A stretch of 64,000 bases of DNA, from the NCBI GenBank assembly GCA_958295665.1, contig OY282560.1, positions 55,986,333-56,050,332 of the forward strand, written 5' to 3'. Position 1 is the first letter of the stretch; every line of letters begins with the position of its first letter. A program made the position numbers and the translations under genes. Positions 20,966 to 32,019 of the stretch are shown here, piece after piece. Below the pieces are notes generated by a model. That model did not search any database. It was given only the letters and a program-made list of their open reading frames with translations, and had not been told where the DNA came from. The stretch comes from Tipula vernalis. Lineage: Eukaryota > Arthropoda > Insecta > Diptera > Tipulidae.

Positions 20966-22618
20966 AATTTAGGGCAAACTCGTTGTTAATTGGATTGGAG
21001 CCTTTTCCTCTCCCGTTGAATAAAACTCAAACAAAACTTTTATATCTTATTAGATTCTTTTTTTTTATCTTAAACTTTACAAATTTTATTTGCAACAGAA
21101 TTTTTAATATTTAATTTTTGTCACGCTCAGGAGAATTTACTGCTCTTTCTATTATTAAATTCTGGAAAATAGCCGGGCCATATTCTGGAAAAAACGGAAG
21201 AAAATTCTATAAAAATATTTAGAAAAAGAAGGAATTTACAGCTATTTTATGGTTATTTTATTTTCCGAGAACGGAAATAACCAAGTCACCTCCCGATTTT
21301 CTATATTTTAGAACTTTACATATCAACATCATCACCATCATCATCACCAAGACCATCATCATCTCAATCCCCATCTTCATCAACATGACCATAACCATCA
21401 TTAATCACCATTATTTCCAACTTAACTTTGGTTATATTCTAGAACTCTTTATTAAAATCATTTGAGAATCCAACTTCCATTGTACACGCCAAATTTCATC
21501 ACAATCAGTTAAGAAATAGCCAAGTTACAGGCAAATTTCCCATATTCATAAACTTCATACAAAAATTATTCAACAATCGCATTTCGAAGTTCCATTAATT
21601 TCATCTGAAAATCATTAAAGAATCCAATTTCCGCCGTAGCAGCACTGATGGTTGTATCTCTTTTTTTTTTTTGTCCCAGCTATTTTGATATATCGATTCT
21701 ACCCGCACTGCTTCTTTCTTTTTCCAGAAAAAAACCAACTCTTCTTTTTTTCTTTTCCAAAATCCAACCCTGCTTGTTTTTTTCCAAAATCTACTTGAGC
21801 CTTACGCTTTTAGATTTGCTATAAACACTGCCCGCCATAAATCGTTGAAAAAGTGGAATTTTGCCAATAAAGTCCATCCTAGAACCATCCATTCAAATAT
21901 TTTCAGATAAATAAACATAATTCCACTTTGTGTTAAAATTTTTGTAATTGTTTAATTTGTTGATTTGTTTATTAGAAAATGAACCCAAACAGGGTTTGAA
22001 ACCTTAAAATTAGCAAAAAATTAAGAGCTCTGAACCAATAAAAATTGTTTTATTAATTCGTGATTTAGTGAATTTAATTCGCTAGATCGTTACGTTCGTA
22101 CTTGATACTCTCGGTGTTACATATGAATTGTATTTTTGTAGTTTGGTTGTAGCTACCTCATGAGTAGTCCAAATTTTTCAGTACGAAACCAAACTTCCAA
22201 CACAATGAACTCAAGAAAAGTTCTTATTTTTATTCAGGCTTGCTACAATTTGTATAACTCTTTGGGGTAAATAAAGTATGGAGGGGTTTGATATTTCTAT
22301 TTTTTTAGGTAGATATATTACAAATTATTGGCCTCTTGATTTTGCTTATGATTAACCAATCGAAGATCTTGTGAATGCCACTTAATACTAATATATTTGT
22401 GTCTATAAAAAGACGAAAAAAATCATTTGATATTTAAAACAGACATTCTTCTCTTAACTTTATATTTTATTTATTTTTTTTTAATAATTAGTTCATTAAA
22501 TAATACTTTAAAATACTGAAGGACCGTGGTTTCTAAAAGTATTTATTTAGTTTCCTATGTCCCAGAATGTCCCAATATTTTAATAGCCAAATTCAGTGTC
22601 AAATTATGATAGACCTGT
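20966..22618. other. Non-coding spacer with a CAT-rich microsatellite
   Basis: 21327-21411 is a degenerate CAT/CATCAC tract. 21660-21790 is pyrimidine-rich (poly-T and TTTCCAGAAAA-like words). The 100-bp repeat of 19.9 kb recurs at about 21420-21640. No coding region was recognised. Confidence 0.5.
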
Positions 22619-23295
22619 TAGTCGAGGCAATGAACTAAAAAAGTTCGGAATTTTTTAGTACAGGACGGATCGGAATGCGGTTTTTTGCATTCTCTTCCAA
22701 AAATTTTTGGTAAAAAATGTGGCTACTTTGTGCCTAATACAAACCAGAAATTGCATTGCTGCAGCCAAAAATGCATTTTTTGAGATGCCTTTTGGAAGAT
22801 TTAATAACTTTGTAAATAAGTGTCAGAACTGGCCCAAATCGGGTACTCGGGGGTTTTTGGGGTCGCTGATCACGATTATTATGTTCAAATTGACCCACAG
22901 CCGACCTGGAGCTCAGGAACGCCAATGATCATCATCTCCGTGGGACTCTACCAAAATTCACGCGGGGAAGGAGAGAAACTCGGCGCCCGGGGGTTTTTTA
23001 GGTCGCTGAATTCAAATATGACATCGGCGAATACCCCACGGACACCTGGTGCGCCGAAACCTGTACGCGGACCTCATCTTCGAGAATTTTCCTTGCCAAA
23101 AACAACCCGAAAATCTTTGTGGGGGCGTTTTGTGGGGCGCTGAATCCGAATTTCATGTCGAAAACGACCCTCTGAACACTTGGTGCACCGGAACCTGGCC
23201 CTGAACGTCATCTTTGTGGCTTTTCCTGACACAATCGACAAAGACGAACCGAAAATCGTTATGGGGGTTTTTTTCGGCCGCTTAATCCAAATTTC
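22619..23295 (+). repeat. Left inverted repeat of the 4-kb element
   Basis: 677 bp, pairing with 25912-26613. It contains about four diverged subunits built on CACCTGGTGCACCGGAACCTG, GAACGTCATCTCCGTGG and a following run of G then T (GGGGGTTTTTT). The subunits may be transposase-binding repeats. Confidence 0.82.
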
Positions 23296-23556
23296 ACGTC
23301 GAAAACTACCCTCCCAACACCTGGTGCACCGGAACTTTTATCTTGACATCGATGTCATTCCCATGAATGTCAACCAAACCTGATGACTTAGAGACGGACG
23401 TCAATACTGCAATAGCTGTGTGGAATTGTTGATCCTAGTTAAATTATGTGGCTATTTGGCGTTTGTAAAAATTTTTATTGAACTCAAATCAAATACAATC
23501 CAACTGTAACTTTGCCTTACCTCATTAATTAATAACTTCAATTTTTAAATACGTAA

Positions 23557-25911
23557 CTAAATATCAAATTCTCCGTCAAGTGACACATCGCTAGTCTGTT
23601 CATTTTCTTTGTTTTCAACTGACTTATTCATAAGTAGATCATCTTCCTCATGTAAGGCCTCTGTCTCTGCTGTAACAACGTTTTCAATTAAATATCTGTC
23701 AGTATTGTTGCAAGTTGAGCCTTCACAAATTTTACAGGCAAGATTGCAAGGGAGGTCGTGCTTCTTGCAACTACCATAATATTCTTGGGCGCAGGTTTTT
23801 TGTGTCATTTCTACAGGGACCAGTGTGTCGTCTTCCTTTCTATACCGCAATTCTGTTGGATCCATGGTCACCTGGTCTCCGTGCTGCCAATCTTGCACTT
23901 GAAAATAGACCCTCTTTAGATGTTGTTGAATGGCGTCTAGTGTGGGGAGAATTTTCCCTAAATTAACTGCGGTTTTTGTATACATTTGGAACCTGTACTT
24001 CTGTAGTAACTGGTCCCATTTTAGCTTGTACTCATCAGGAGCATTCGGCTTTCTGAATGACAGTTGAGCACCGTACATTGCCAGGATTAGCTGCGCCCCA
24101 TTCTCAAAAATGTCTTCGCTTGACAAACCAGCTTCCTTGAACTTCGCAGCATGAGCTTCAAGGTCTATGAATTTCTGGAAGGGCTTGAAAAATTTTGTTT
24201 TTCCTGGTAGTACGTTGCTGAAACGTATCGCACTCCGTTATTGCATGGAGCAACAAAATGTTTTTCGCAACTACTGGCATATGAGACAAGCTAAGTGAAG
24301 AGTTTACTTCTTCCGGTTTATGGAGCCTTGGAGGTTTCTGTAGAAATATTTCATTATCTGCCAGGCAGAGTGCGGTCAATATTACGGCAACGTCTATATC
24401 TTCGGCAACTATGACTACCTTTTTTGTAACGTTTTTTGTCGTTACAATCGTACGATCAGCGTCCGCTGCACATTGGTCTGAAACTATCCCCACTGTGGTC
24501 AGTTTGGCCCGGAGCATTTCAATAATTATATTTTTATTATTTTTATTTTGTAAAAATGTATCCTGTTGTATTTGTAACGCCATATTTTCGCTAAAACGGG
24601 CGTCTGCTGAACTTCCCGATTAGCGCGACGGTTTCTTTCAGATTCTTTGGTACTGAGGGTTTGGTAACCATCAAAAATAACTATCGCGCGTCGGCCGTAA
24701 CGGTTCAAAATATACTTTATATAATTTTCCATAATCGCCGAGAATGTTTGTCCGATTGTCCATCTGACTTTTTGAATCAGTACTCCTCCATCCAGAACAA
24801 AAAATGTCCTTTCAGGATCACAAATATTCGTGGGAGTTTTTCTGAACAATGAATACAAATCGGACTTTGTATTCTTCAGTATTCCAAAATTATTGAAGTA
24901 TGCCTGAGGGAATGGATACAACTCCCACTTGAGGTAGTCTATCATTTCTTCATGACATATTTTTAATGCCCATATTCTGTGAAAGAGAACGTCGGAGTCA
25001 ATTTCTATCACTTTATTACCGACTTTGATTTTAGAGTTGCAAGAGGCGATAGTTTTAACGATTTTTGATCGTGATAATTTTAGATCTTGAAATTTGACCC
25101 CGAAATATCTTGCGTAACTCTGACACTTTCTTCAAAAGCATTGTGGCAATTGCTTTCGGGACTTCCACTCATTCCATTAGCTATGTTTATGAGGCATTCT
25201 ATGGATTCAGGGAATGGATCGTATTGCTCAAAGAATTTCTCAATCAGTTTCAAAGATTTCAAATCTGCCTTGATCCTGGAATCTGTTGAATCCTTATGTT
25301 GGTAATTTTTAGCAAATGCACATTTCGTGAACTCCTCCATGCCCTCGATAAGATCTTTGGTGAACAAGAAAGTTTTGATCCATTGGTGCGCAACACTTTC
25401 AGTTACACCTCTACGAAATAAGCCTCCTTGAAACTTCAATAACCTCAAAAGTGTTTGCTTAATAGTTTGGTCCGTAAAGATCCCTCTAAAAAATTCTCGA
25501 ACTCACTCATATGCTTTCATGTCTCCTAAATAAACATGAGCAGATTTTGCATATGGAAAATGCCCAGTTGAATGGAAAAAAGGTAACATGCGTTCAATTG
25601 TATCTAAATGTAGTTGCCAATCTCCACTTTTTTCCGCATGAATAAAATCTTTAACTATGAATACCATTCGACAATATTGAACCCATAGTTTGCATGTTGG
25701 ATTGAGTCCTTCTATTCTTTCAAGTTCTTTTTCAAACTCTGCTGTAATTGTTCTGTAATTATCATCTTTTTGGAGCTCTTCAATGTCTTCAGGCGACATA
25801 AAGGAATACTCGGTTAAAAATTTGACGCATTTTTGCATTTCATCACATCTATTTTCTGCCCTTTTAAATATTATTTTTGATAAAGCCAATAGTACTAAGG
25901 TGTGTGCCCTG
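23557..25911 (-). pseudogene. Broken gene for a large nuclease-like, cysteine-rich transposon protein
   Basis: Five minus-strand frames follow in order and read as one protein of about 800 residues with a stop near 25503 and frameshifts near 25085, 24610 and 24195. Segment 1 (to 25503): WVQYCRMVFIVKDF, HLDTIERMLPFF, YAKSAHVYL. Segment 2 (25448-25080): ESVAHQWIKT, then DPFPESIECLINIANG. Segment 3 (25011-24526): VLFHRIW, VLDGGVLIQKVRW, VIFDGYQTLSTKESERNRR. Segment 4 (24583-24158): FLQNKNNK, ADADRTIV, VVIVAEDIDVAVILTAL, ILLLHAITECDTF. Segment 5 (24126-23557): GAQLILAMYGAQ, YFQVQDW, and a Cys cluster CKKHDLPCNLACKICEG. I recognise this as a family of large uncharacterised proteins common in insect and other animal genomes. 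The FDG...DAD...DxD spacing suggests a PIN/XPG-type metal nuclease fold, which is inference. The usual DTD is EDID here. Confidence 0.75.
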
Positions 25912-26613
25912 GAAATTTGGATTAAGCGGCCCAAAAAACCCTCCAAAACGATTTTCGAGTCGTCTTTTTCGATTGTGTCAGGAAAAGCCACGGAGATGAC
26001 GTTCAGGGACAGGTTCCGGTGCACCAGGTGTTCGGGGGGTCGTTTTCGACATGAAATTCGGACTTCGGCGCGCCCCACGAAACGCCCCCCCTGTTTTTGG
26101 CACTCTTGTCAGGAAAATTCTCGGAGATGACGTCTGCGTACAGGTTCCGGCGCACCAGGTGTCCGTGGGGTGTTTGCCGATGCCGTATTTGAATTCAGCG
26201 ACCTGAAAACCCCCCGGGCGCCGAGTTTCTCTCATTCCCCGCGTGAATTTTGGGAGAGTCCCACGGAGATGACGTTCATCGGCGTTCCTGAGCTCCAGGT
26301 CAGCTGTGGATCAATTTGGACATCGTGTCATAATCGTGATCAGCGACCTCAAAAACCCCCGGGCACCCTATTTGGGCCAGTTCTGACACTTATTTACAAA
26401 GTTATTAAATCTTCCAAAAGGCGTCTCAAAAAATGCATTTTTTTAATGCATTTTTGGCTGCAGCAATGCAATTTCCGGTTTGTATAAGGTACAAAGTAGC
26501 CACATTTTGTACAAAAAATTTTTGGAAAAGAATGCAAAAAACCGCATTCCGATCCGTACTGTACTAAAAAATTCCGAACTTTTCGCCTTTTTAGTAGTTC
26601 ATTGCCTCGACTA
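25912..26613 (-). repeat. Right inverted repeat of the 4-kb element
   Basis: 702 bp, the reverse complement of 22619-23295 with point differences and small indels. Its outer 95 bp (26519-26613) are included in the tandem duplication that follows. Confidence 0.82.
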
Positions 26614-27972
26614 TATTTAAACCAAAATTTGATTTAATTTTCAAAAATCCACCGAAGCCTAGATTTTATTTATTTAACAGAAGTTCTCTAAATACCGAAA
26701 CTAATAATAATTTCTAAACATTTAAATTCCAATATTCATTTTTTGTATCTAGTTAAGTTGCAAAAAAATATTTTATTTTTTTGCCAATTCATGAAAATAA
26801 AAGTTGCAAAAAAATATTTTCTACAAAAAGGAAAATAAAACTTTATTGTAGGTTCTATTAAAATATATATTTAGATTATATTTTATAACAAACTAGCTAC
26901 ACATAGCTACATATTTATTGCTTTATAGCTCTTTCTCTATATAGTTAGTTATTGATGCATGAGATATAATGATTGTGGAGTGTCTAACAACTACAACAAC
27001 AAAAAATGGATATAAAATGGATACAAACTTTATAATAATAATGATAGTAATAATAACCTCGCGATATTATATGCACAGCACATACACAATCCATTGATGT
27101 GCATAGCACTGTGTGTAAATATGTAAAGTGCGAGCACTTTATAATTGAATATAGCAATGCACGCATTGTTTACTGAATTTTTTTGAATAAACTCTGAATT
27201 TATTTATAAATAAATGGTCTATTGTTTGCTCTATGCTTTGTTGCTATTGTTTGCAAAATTTTTTGGAAAAGAATGCAAAAAACCGCATTCCGATCCGTAC
27301 TGTACTAAAAAATTCCGAACTTTTCGCCTTTTTAGTAGTTCATTGCCTCGACTATATTTAAACCAAAATTTGATTTAATTTTCAAAAATCCACCGAAGCC
27401 TAGATTTTATTTATTTAACAGAAGTTCTCTAAATACCGAAACTAATAATAATTTCTAAACATTTAAATTCCAATATTCATTTTTTGTATCTAGTTAAGTT
27501 GCAAAAAAATATTTTATTTTTTTGCCAATTCATGAAAATAAAAGTTGCAAAAAAATATTTTCTACAAAAAGGAAAATAAAACTTTATTGTAGGTTCTATT
27601 AAAATATATATTTAGATTATATTTTATAACAAACTAGCTACACATAGCTACATATTTATTGCTTTATAGCTCTTTCTCTATATAGTTAGTTATTGATGCA
27701 TGAGATATAATGATTGTGGAGTGTCTAACAACTACAACAACAAAAAATGGATATAAAATGGATACAAACTTTATAATAATAATGATAGTAATAATAACCT
27801 CGCGATATTATATGCACAGCACATACACAATCCATTGATGTGCATAGCACTGTGTGTAAATATGTAAAGTGCGAGCACTTTATAATTGAATATAGCAATG
27901 CACGCATTGTTTACTGAATTTTTTTGAATAAACTCTGAATTTATTTATAAATAAATGGTCTATTGTTTGCTC
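26519..27972. repeat. Tandem duplication, period 741 bp
   Basis: 26519-27231 and 27260-27972 (713 bp each) look identical base for base when read in parallel. They are separated by a 28-bp spacer. Each copy starts inside the right inverted repeat of the 4-kb element and runs into unique flanking sequence. The phrase CTATTGTTTGC occurs at the end of each copy and again just before the second starts, so the break may have used microhomology. An assembly artefact is an equally good explanation for such identity. Short frames at 26984-27166 and 27725-27907 are only copies of each other with no domain. Confidence 0.92.
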
Positions 27973-30900
27973 GATATAAGAATATTGGTATGCGGTTCAA
28001 AAACCGATAATATGCACGCGCTACAGGCTACACAAAAAATATAGATTTACATAAATAGACGAAAATCACATCATAATTCCCATCATGATGATATGGTACC
28101 GCGTAACATCGCGAACCGCGAGACGACGATAATACCAAAAATCAAATTAAGTATTTCCAATTTTTTTTTTTTTTTTTTGTGATAAGAATCATAATTCAAA
28201 TACACCACAATTTTTTGTTTTTTGTGTTGAGCTTTCAAATTAAGCTATTAAATGTATATAAAAAGTAACAACAACAAAAATCGAAGACAATTTTTTTTTA
28301 TTATTGATTACCTTAAAGGCAAACAGATATAGACACACACACATCCAGTATACAAATTTTTTGTGTACATTGATAATGATATGCAAAATGTGTAATATGA
28401 TCATGATTGTTATCGCGCGCTTCACATTTTCGCTTTATGTATTCTGATTGAGATTTGATTTTATTTTTTCCGATTTTTTGATTAATCCGATGATTTTGTT
28501 GTATAAACGTCAATCTGTTGGATGTATGTCTGTGTATGTAGGTATATCCAAATTATTTACAAAAAAAAAAATAAAAAAAATGCATACACAAGTGGGAATA
28601 TTTGGATAACACCCTTATTTATTTTGATACCGCTTATAACTAAAGGGAGGCGGAATTGATTGAGGAATTATAATGGAGATTTTATTGTGCCTGCATATAC
28701 CATGACGTGTGAAGAAGGAAAATAATTATGTATAGGGATTAAGAGGCGTTGGAATAAATTTAAGGATATAAATCAAAATGGGAAATGTATAGTTTTACAG
28801 AAGGGTTTTTATTAGGTGTGATGGGACTATTACACAAAAAGCAAATTTTTTTACAATCAGCAAATTATCTAAACCAAATTCGTTATATAATAATTTAAGT
28901 TTCGGTTTTAAGTTGGGTAGAGCCTTGCTGTACAACCTTGACTGTTTGATTTCCGGTGGAAAAAAAATGTATCACGCTATTGCCTGCAAACAGGATTAAA
29001 TTTGAAAAACACCAAAATTTTCTAATTTTGTTTAAAACGATAAAGTTTAGGAAACTTTTTGTTCAGAATTAGTTTATTAGAATTGAACGATTCTGGAACT
29101 ACAAAATCGTGATTTTAGAAGAAAAACGAAAATTTGAAAATTTTGAAAGAGCTTAAAATAAATTTTAAAATTATATTTAGGCATTTTCATTTTTAGTCCA
29201 GTGTGTTTGGCGGTTTTTCGCTCAATATTCTTACTCAAGAAACAAAACTGACATCTACTCTGATTCATAAAGGAAAATTCACCATAATACTCCTGACTCA
29301 GCTGGTAGAGGTACATTTTGGCTGTGGGTTAAAGAAAACAAATATACCTCGGAGTTGTTTAAAGCGTGATATGATCGGACGGTTTCAGAACCGAAGAACG
29401 GAACACGACCAACAAAAGCCTAATAAGAGCTTTAGGGCTTTTTACAACGACACCTCTATCAGATTCTGAGTTACTCCATATAGTTAGGGGGAGCATGCAA
29501 GCAGGTTTCCAAGTAATATTAGCTGGTGACTGGTCTTAGAGGATACATGGGAACGCTCAGGTTATGAACCCGAGAGATTATGCACCAGAAGAACTATAAA
29601 CGAACTTTTGATTGATGACAATGTTGATGAAACCTCCATACACGTGGATGACATAAACACCCGACAACGAGTGCTATCATCACCATCGCGTATTAGTAGT
29701 GCGTACGATAGTAACATGTAACGAAATCGTTAGGATTTCGTTGACAGACATAACGCCAGGGGTCTGGTGCGGTATATGTAGCTGGCTAGAGCTCAGGGTC
29801 GGCGTGGGGTTTTCCAGACTTGGCGAAATGCTTGAATAACCGCAAGGAAAAAAAAAAACTTAAACCATGAAAAGAAGGGAAGGACACAACCGCTTTGTTT
29901 ACCAAAAATACATTTTTATGACCTGGACACTAGGTATCGATATTTACAAGAGAACCATCACTCACCAATCCATCGCGACCTCTCCCCTAGTTCTACTCAC
30001 TCATTCTTAACAGAACTAGTTTGACGAGAAAAAAAATAAGAACGAGCACACATGTAAACAATTTAAGGATAAGGTGACCACTAGAACGGTGAAGCTGAAA
30101 AGTAAAGTTATTTGGCATAGGACAAATACAGTAAATTAATAAAAAAACGCATCTGACGTGATCAGCAAAACCTAGCTCACATAAACAAGAGGTACCCAAA
30201 AAAAAATGTTTTTTTTCTTATTTTTTTTCTTAATTCAAATAAAAAAAAATACTACGTTAAAGAAAACAAAAAAAAACAAAATCGCATAAAGAACAAAAGA
30301 AGATAAAATCTCTATATTCTAGTTATTACAAAAAAAAATTCTATTTGCGTTTTTTTTTTATTTTTATATGAGACGATACCTGAGGGTCGACCAACGAGAA
30401 TCTCATCCGACCTCGCCTGATCTGGAACAGCCTGTATACCCGCTACTCGATGCTGTATTCCACTCACACACCTCTGCCCGGTCTGCTTGGTTGACGGGGC
30501 AGCCGCCAAAGCAAAACCACTGCACAATCCGCACTCACCGTAACAGCACACCGTTGCTTTCTCACTTTGAGTTTATCCACAAGAACGCGAGATTTCCCTT
30601 TTTTTTTTTTTTGTTTTTTTTTTCAATTGGTTTATTAACACGGATTTCACTCTACCACAGAACTAAATCACTCAAGGTCGGTGTTTTATTTTTTTTTTTG
30701 GGGTGTCTTTTAGGTACACCAACTATGTCAGACAATAGAGCAAAATTCACAAAGTATTTTGTTTTCTAATAGGATTAAACTGAGTTTAGTTTATATATGT
30801 ATATATAAATATATATATATATTTTTTTCACAAGGTCACAACACTTTCAGCAAATCAATATGACAGTTATTTTTTTTTTCTAAAAGGTCGGCCCACCAAA

Positions 30901-31003
30901 TTTTCCAAACAATGCTAGTATGTCCACGTTTTATGTTTTTATTTTTTTTCCAACAATAAAAACAACAAAAATCGTCTTTTCATTTATCATATTTTATTGA
31001 ATG
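27973..31003. other. Simple-sequence-rich non-coding spacer
   Basis: Contains poly-T/A tracts (28158-28180, 28560-28580, 30600-30620) and an imperfect palindrome near 28085-28125 (CGCGAACCGCGAGACGACG). 29470-29830 has more balanced base composition and could be decayed coding sequence of an element, but I cannot name it. 30370-30560 is a short GC-richer island (GGTCGACCAACGAG onward) without a recognised domain. Confidence 0.45.
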
Positions 31004-31320
31004 GTCACCACACTGTACAACATTACAATATTTTTATATAATTTTTTTTTTTTTTTTTGTTTTTATTCATTAACAATAGTTCAAGTTAATGATCACCACA
31101 CTGTACAATATAATAATATGTTTTCATTCATTTACAATATTTTATTTGGTGATCACAACATTATGCAAAGCTACAAAATTTATATTTTTATTCATTTACA
31201 ATACTTTATTTAGCGCTCACAACATTATACAATATGACCATATTTATCTATTTATTTTTATTTTTTATTTACAATTTTTTTAGGTAATGATCACAACACT
31301 GTACCATGTTACAAAGTTTA
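31004..31320. repeat. Short tandem array built on TGATCACAACACTGTACAA
   Basis: Five units start at about 31004, 31091, 31151, 31215 and 31289, so the unit length drifts between 60 and 87 bp. Each has a conserved GATCACAACACTGTACAA-like core followed by an AT-rich tail (TTTTTATTCATTTACAATA). A further partial core is at about 30833. Confidence 0.7.
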
Positions 31321-32019
31321 TTTATTATTATGTTTTTTCTTTTCCGATTAATTTTGAAATTGACATTGATCAAAAAATTTTTATTTTTTTATTTTTTTAT
31401 TTATTGATTGTTCATATACACAATTTTCTCTAAAACTAATTATTGTTTATATATTAATAATAACAAAAAAATATCACCAAAGAAAAAAAAATGGCTTCAC
31501 CAAAAGAAATTAAATGATTTTTTTTTTTAATATAATCAGTACATATTACAATTTAATTTTTTAAATTTTTTTTTTTTTTTTTTTTAAATACAACTGACTG
31601 AATTAATTAACGCACCAAACTTGACTGATCTTTTTCTTTCTCCATCAAAACATCACCCGGTCGCGAATATTCAGCTTTCACCGTTCTAGTAGTCACACCC
31701 ACCATCCGAATTCAAAAGCAAAATACAACCACTCTCTCTACCAGTAACAGTAAACACATCAGACCATTTCCGCGCACCAATGCAATCGCTCGAACCACCA
31801 ACAAAACCAATTAAAATCGACCAACTCGTATATGTTGCTCTCGTGCGATGGCCAACAACATTGCACGCTCAACCAATACATTACAAAACTCAAACGAGTC
31901 AAACAAACGGCATCGTCAAAGAGGGGAAAGCAAAAATCAAAAAAAAATTATTCCAAACACAGACAAGCGCCGGACCGAAAGCAAACCAAACAGGGTTACG
32001 CAAGCGGAGCTGCACGTAA
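31321..32019. other. AT-rich spacer leading into the gypsy copy
   Basis: 31340-31600 is poly-T rich. From about 31620 composition becomes balanced, and decayed gag sequence of the downstream gypsy element is likely. No motif can be assigned before the zinc-knuckle remnant at 32030. Confidence 0.4.

Larger units (their letters stand above)
22619..26613. mobile_element. 4-kb DNA transposon with about 0.7-kb inverted repeats
   Basis: The sequence TAGTCGAGGCAATGAACTA at 22619 is mirrored at the right end, finishing at 26613. The arms stay alignable for 677 bp (left) and 702 bp (right). They are much more GC-rich than the surroundings. Between them lies one broken minus-strand gene (23557-25911). 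A few indels separate the arms, for example an extra ATGCATTTTTTTAATGCATT phrase on the right, so the element is not brand new. A clear target duplication is not visible: the left flank is AGACCTGT and the right is TATTTAAACC. The right end was later copied by a tandem duplication. Long internally repetitive inverted repeats with a single large gene do not match mariner, hAT or piggyBac. An Academ-like or uncharacterised superfamily is my best guess. Confidence 0.82.

Noticed and set aside
26984..27907. Two identical 60-residue minus-strand frames as a duplicated gene
   Set aside because: They are chance frames inside the 741-bp-period duplication, with low complexity and no domain.
29203..29830. 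Possible decayed coding sequence (phrases like VILAGDW and INELLIDDN)
   Set aside because: VILAGDW hints at a LINE endonuclease, but no second motif supports it.
30360..30600. tRNA-derived SINE (GGTCGACC resembling a B box)
   Set aside because: No A box at the right distance and no A-rich tail in the expected place.
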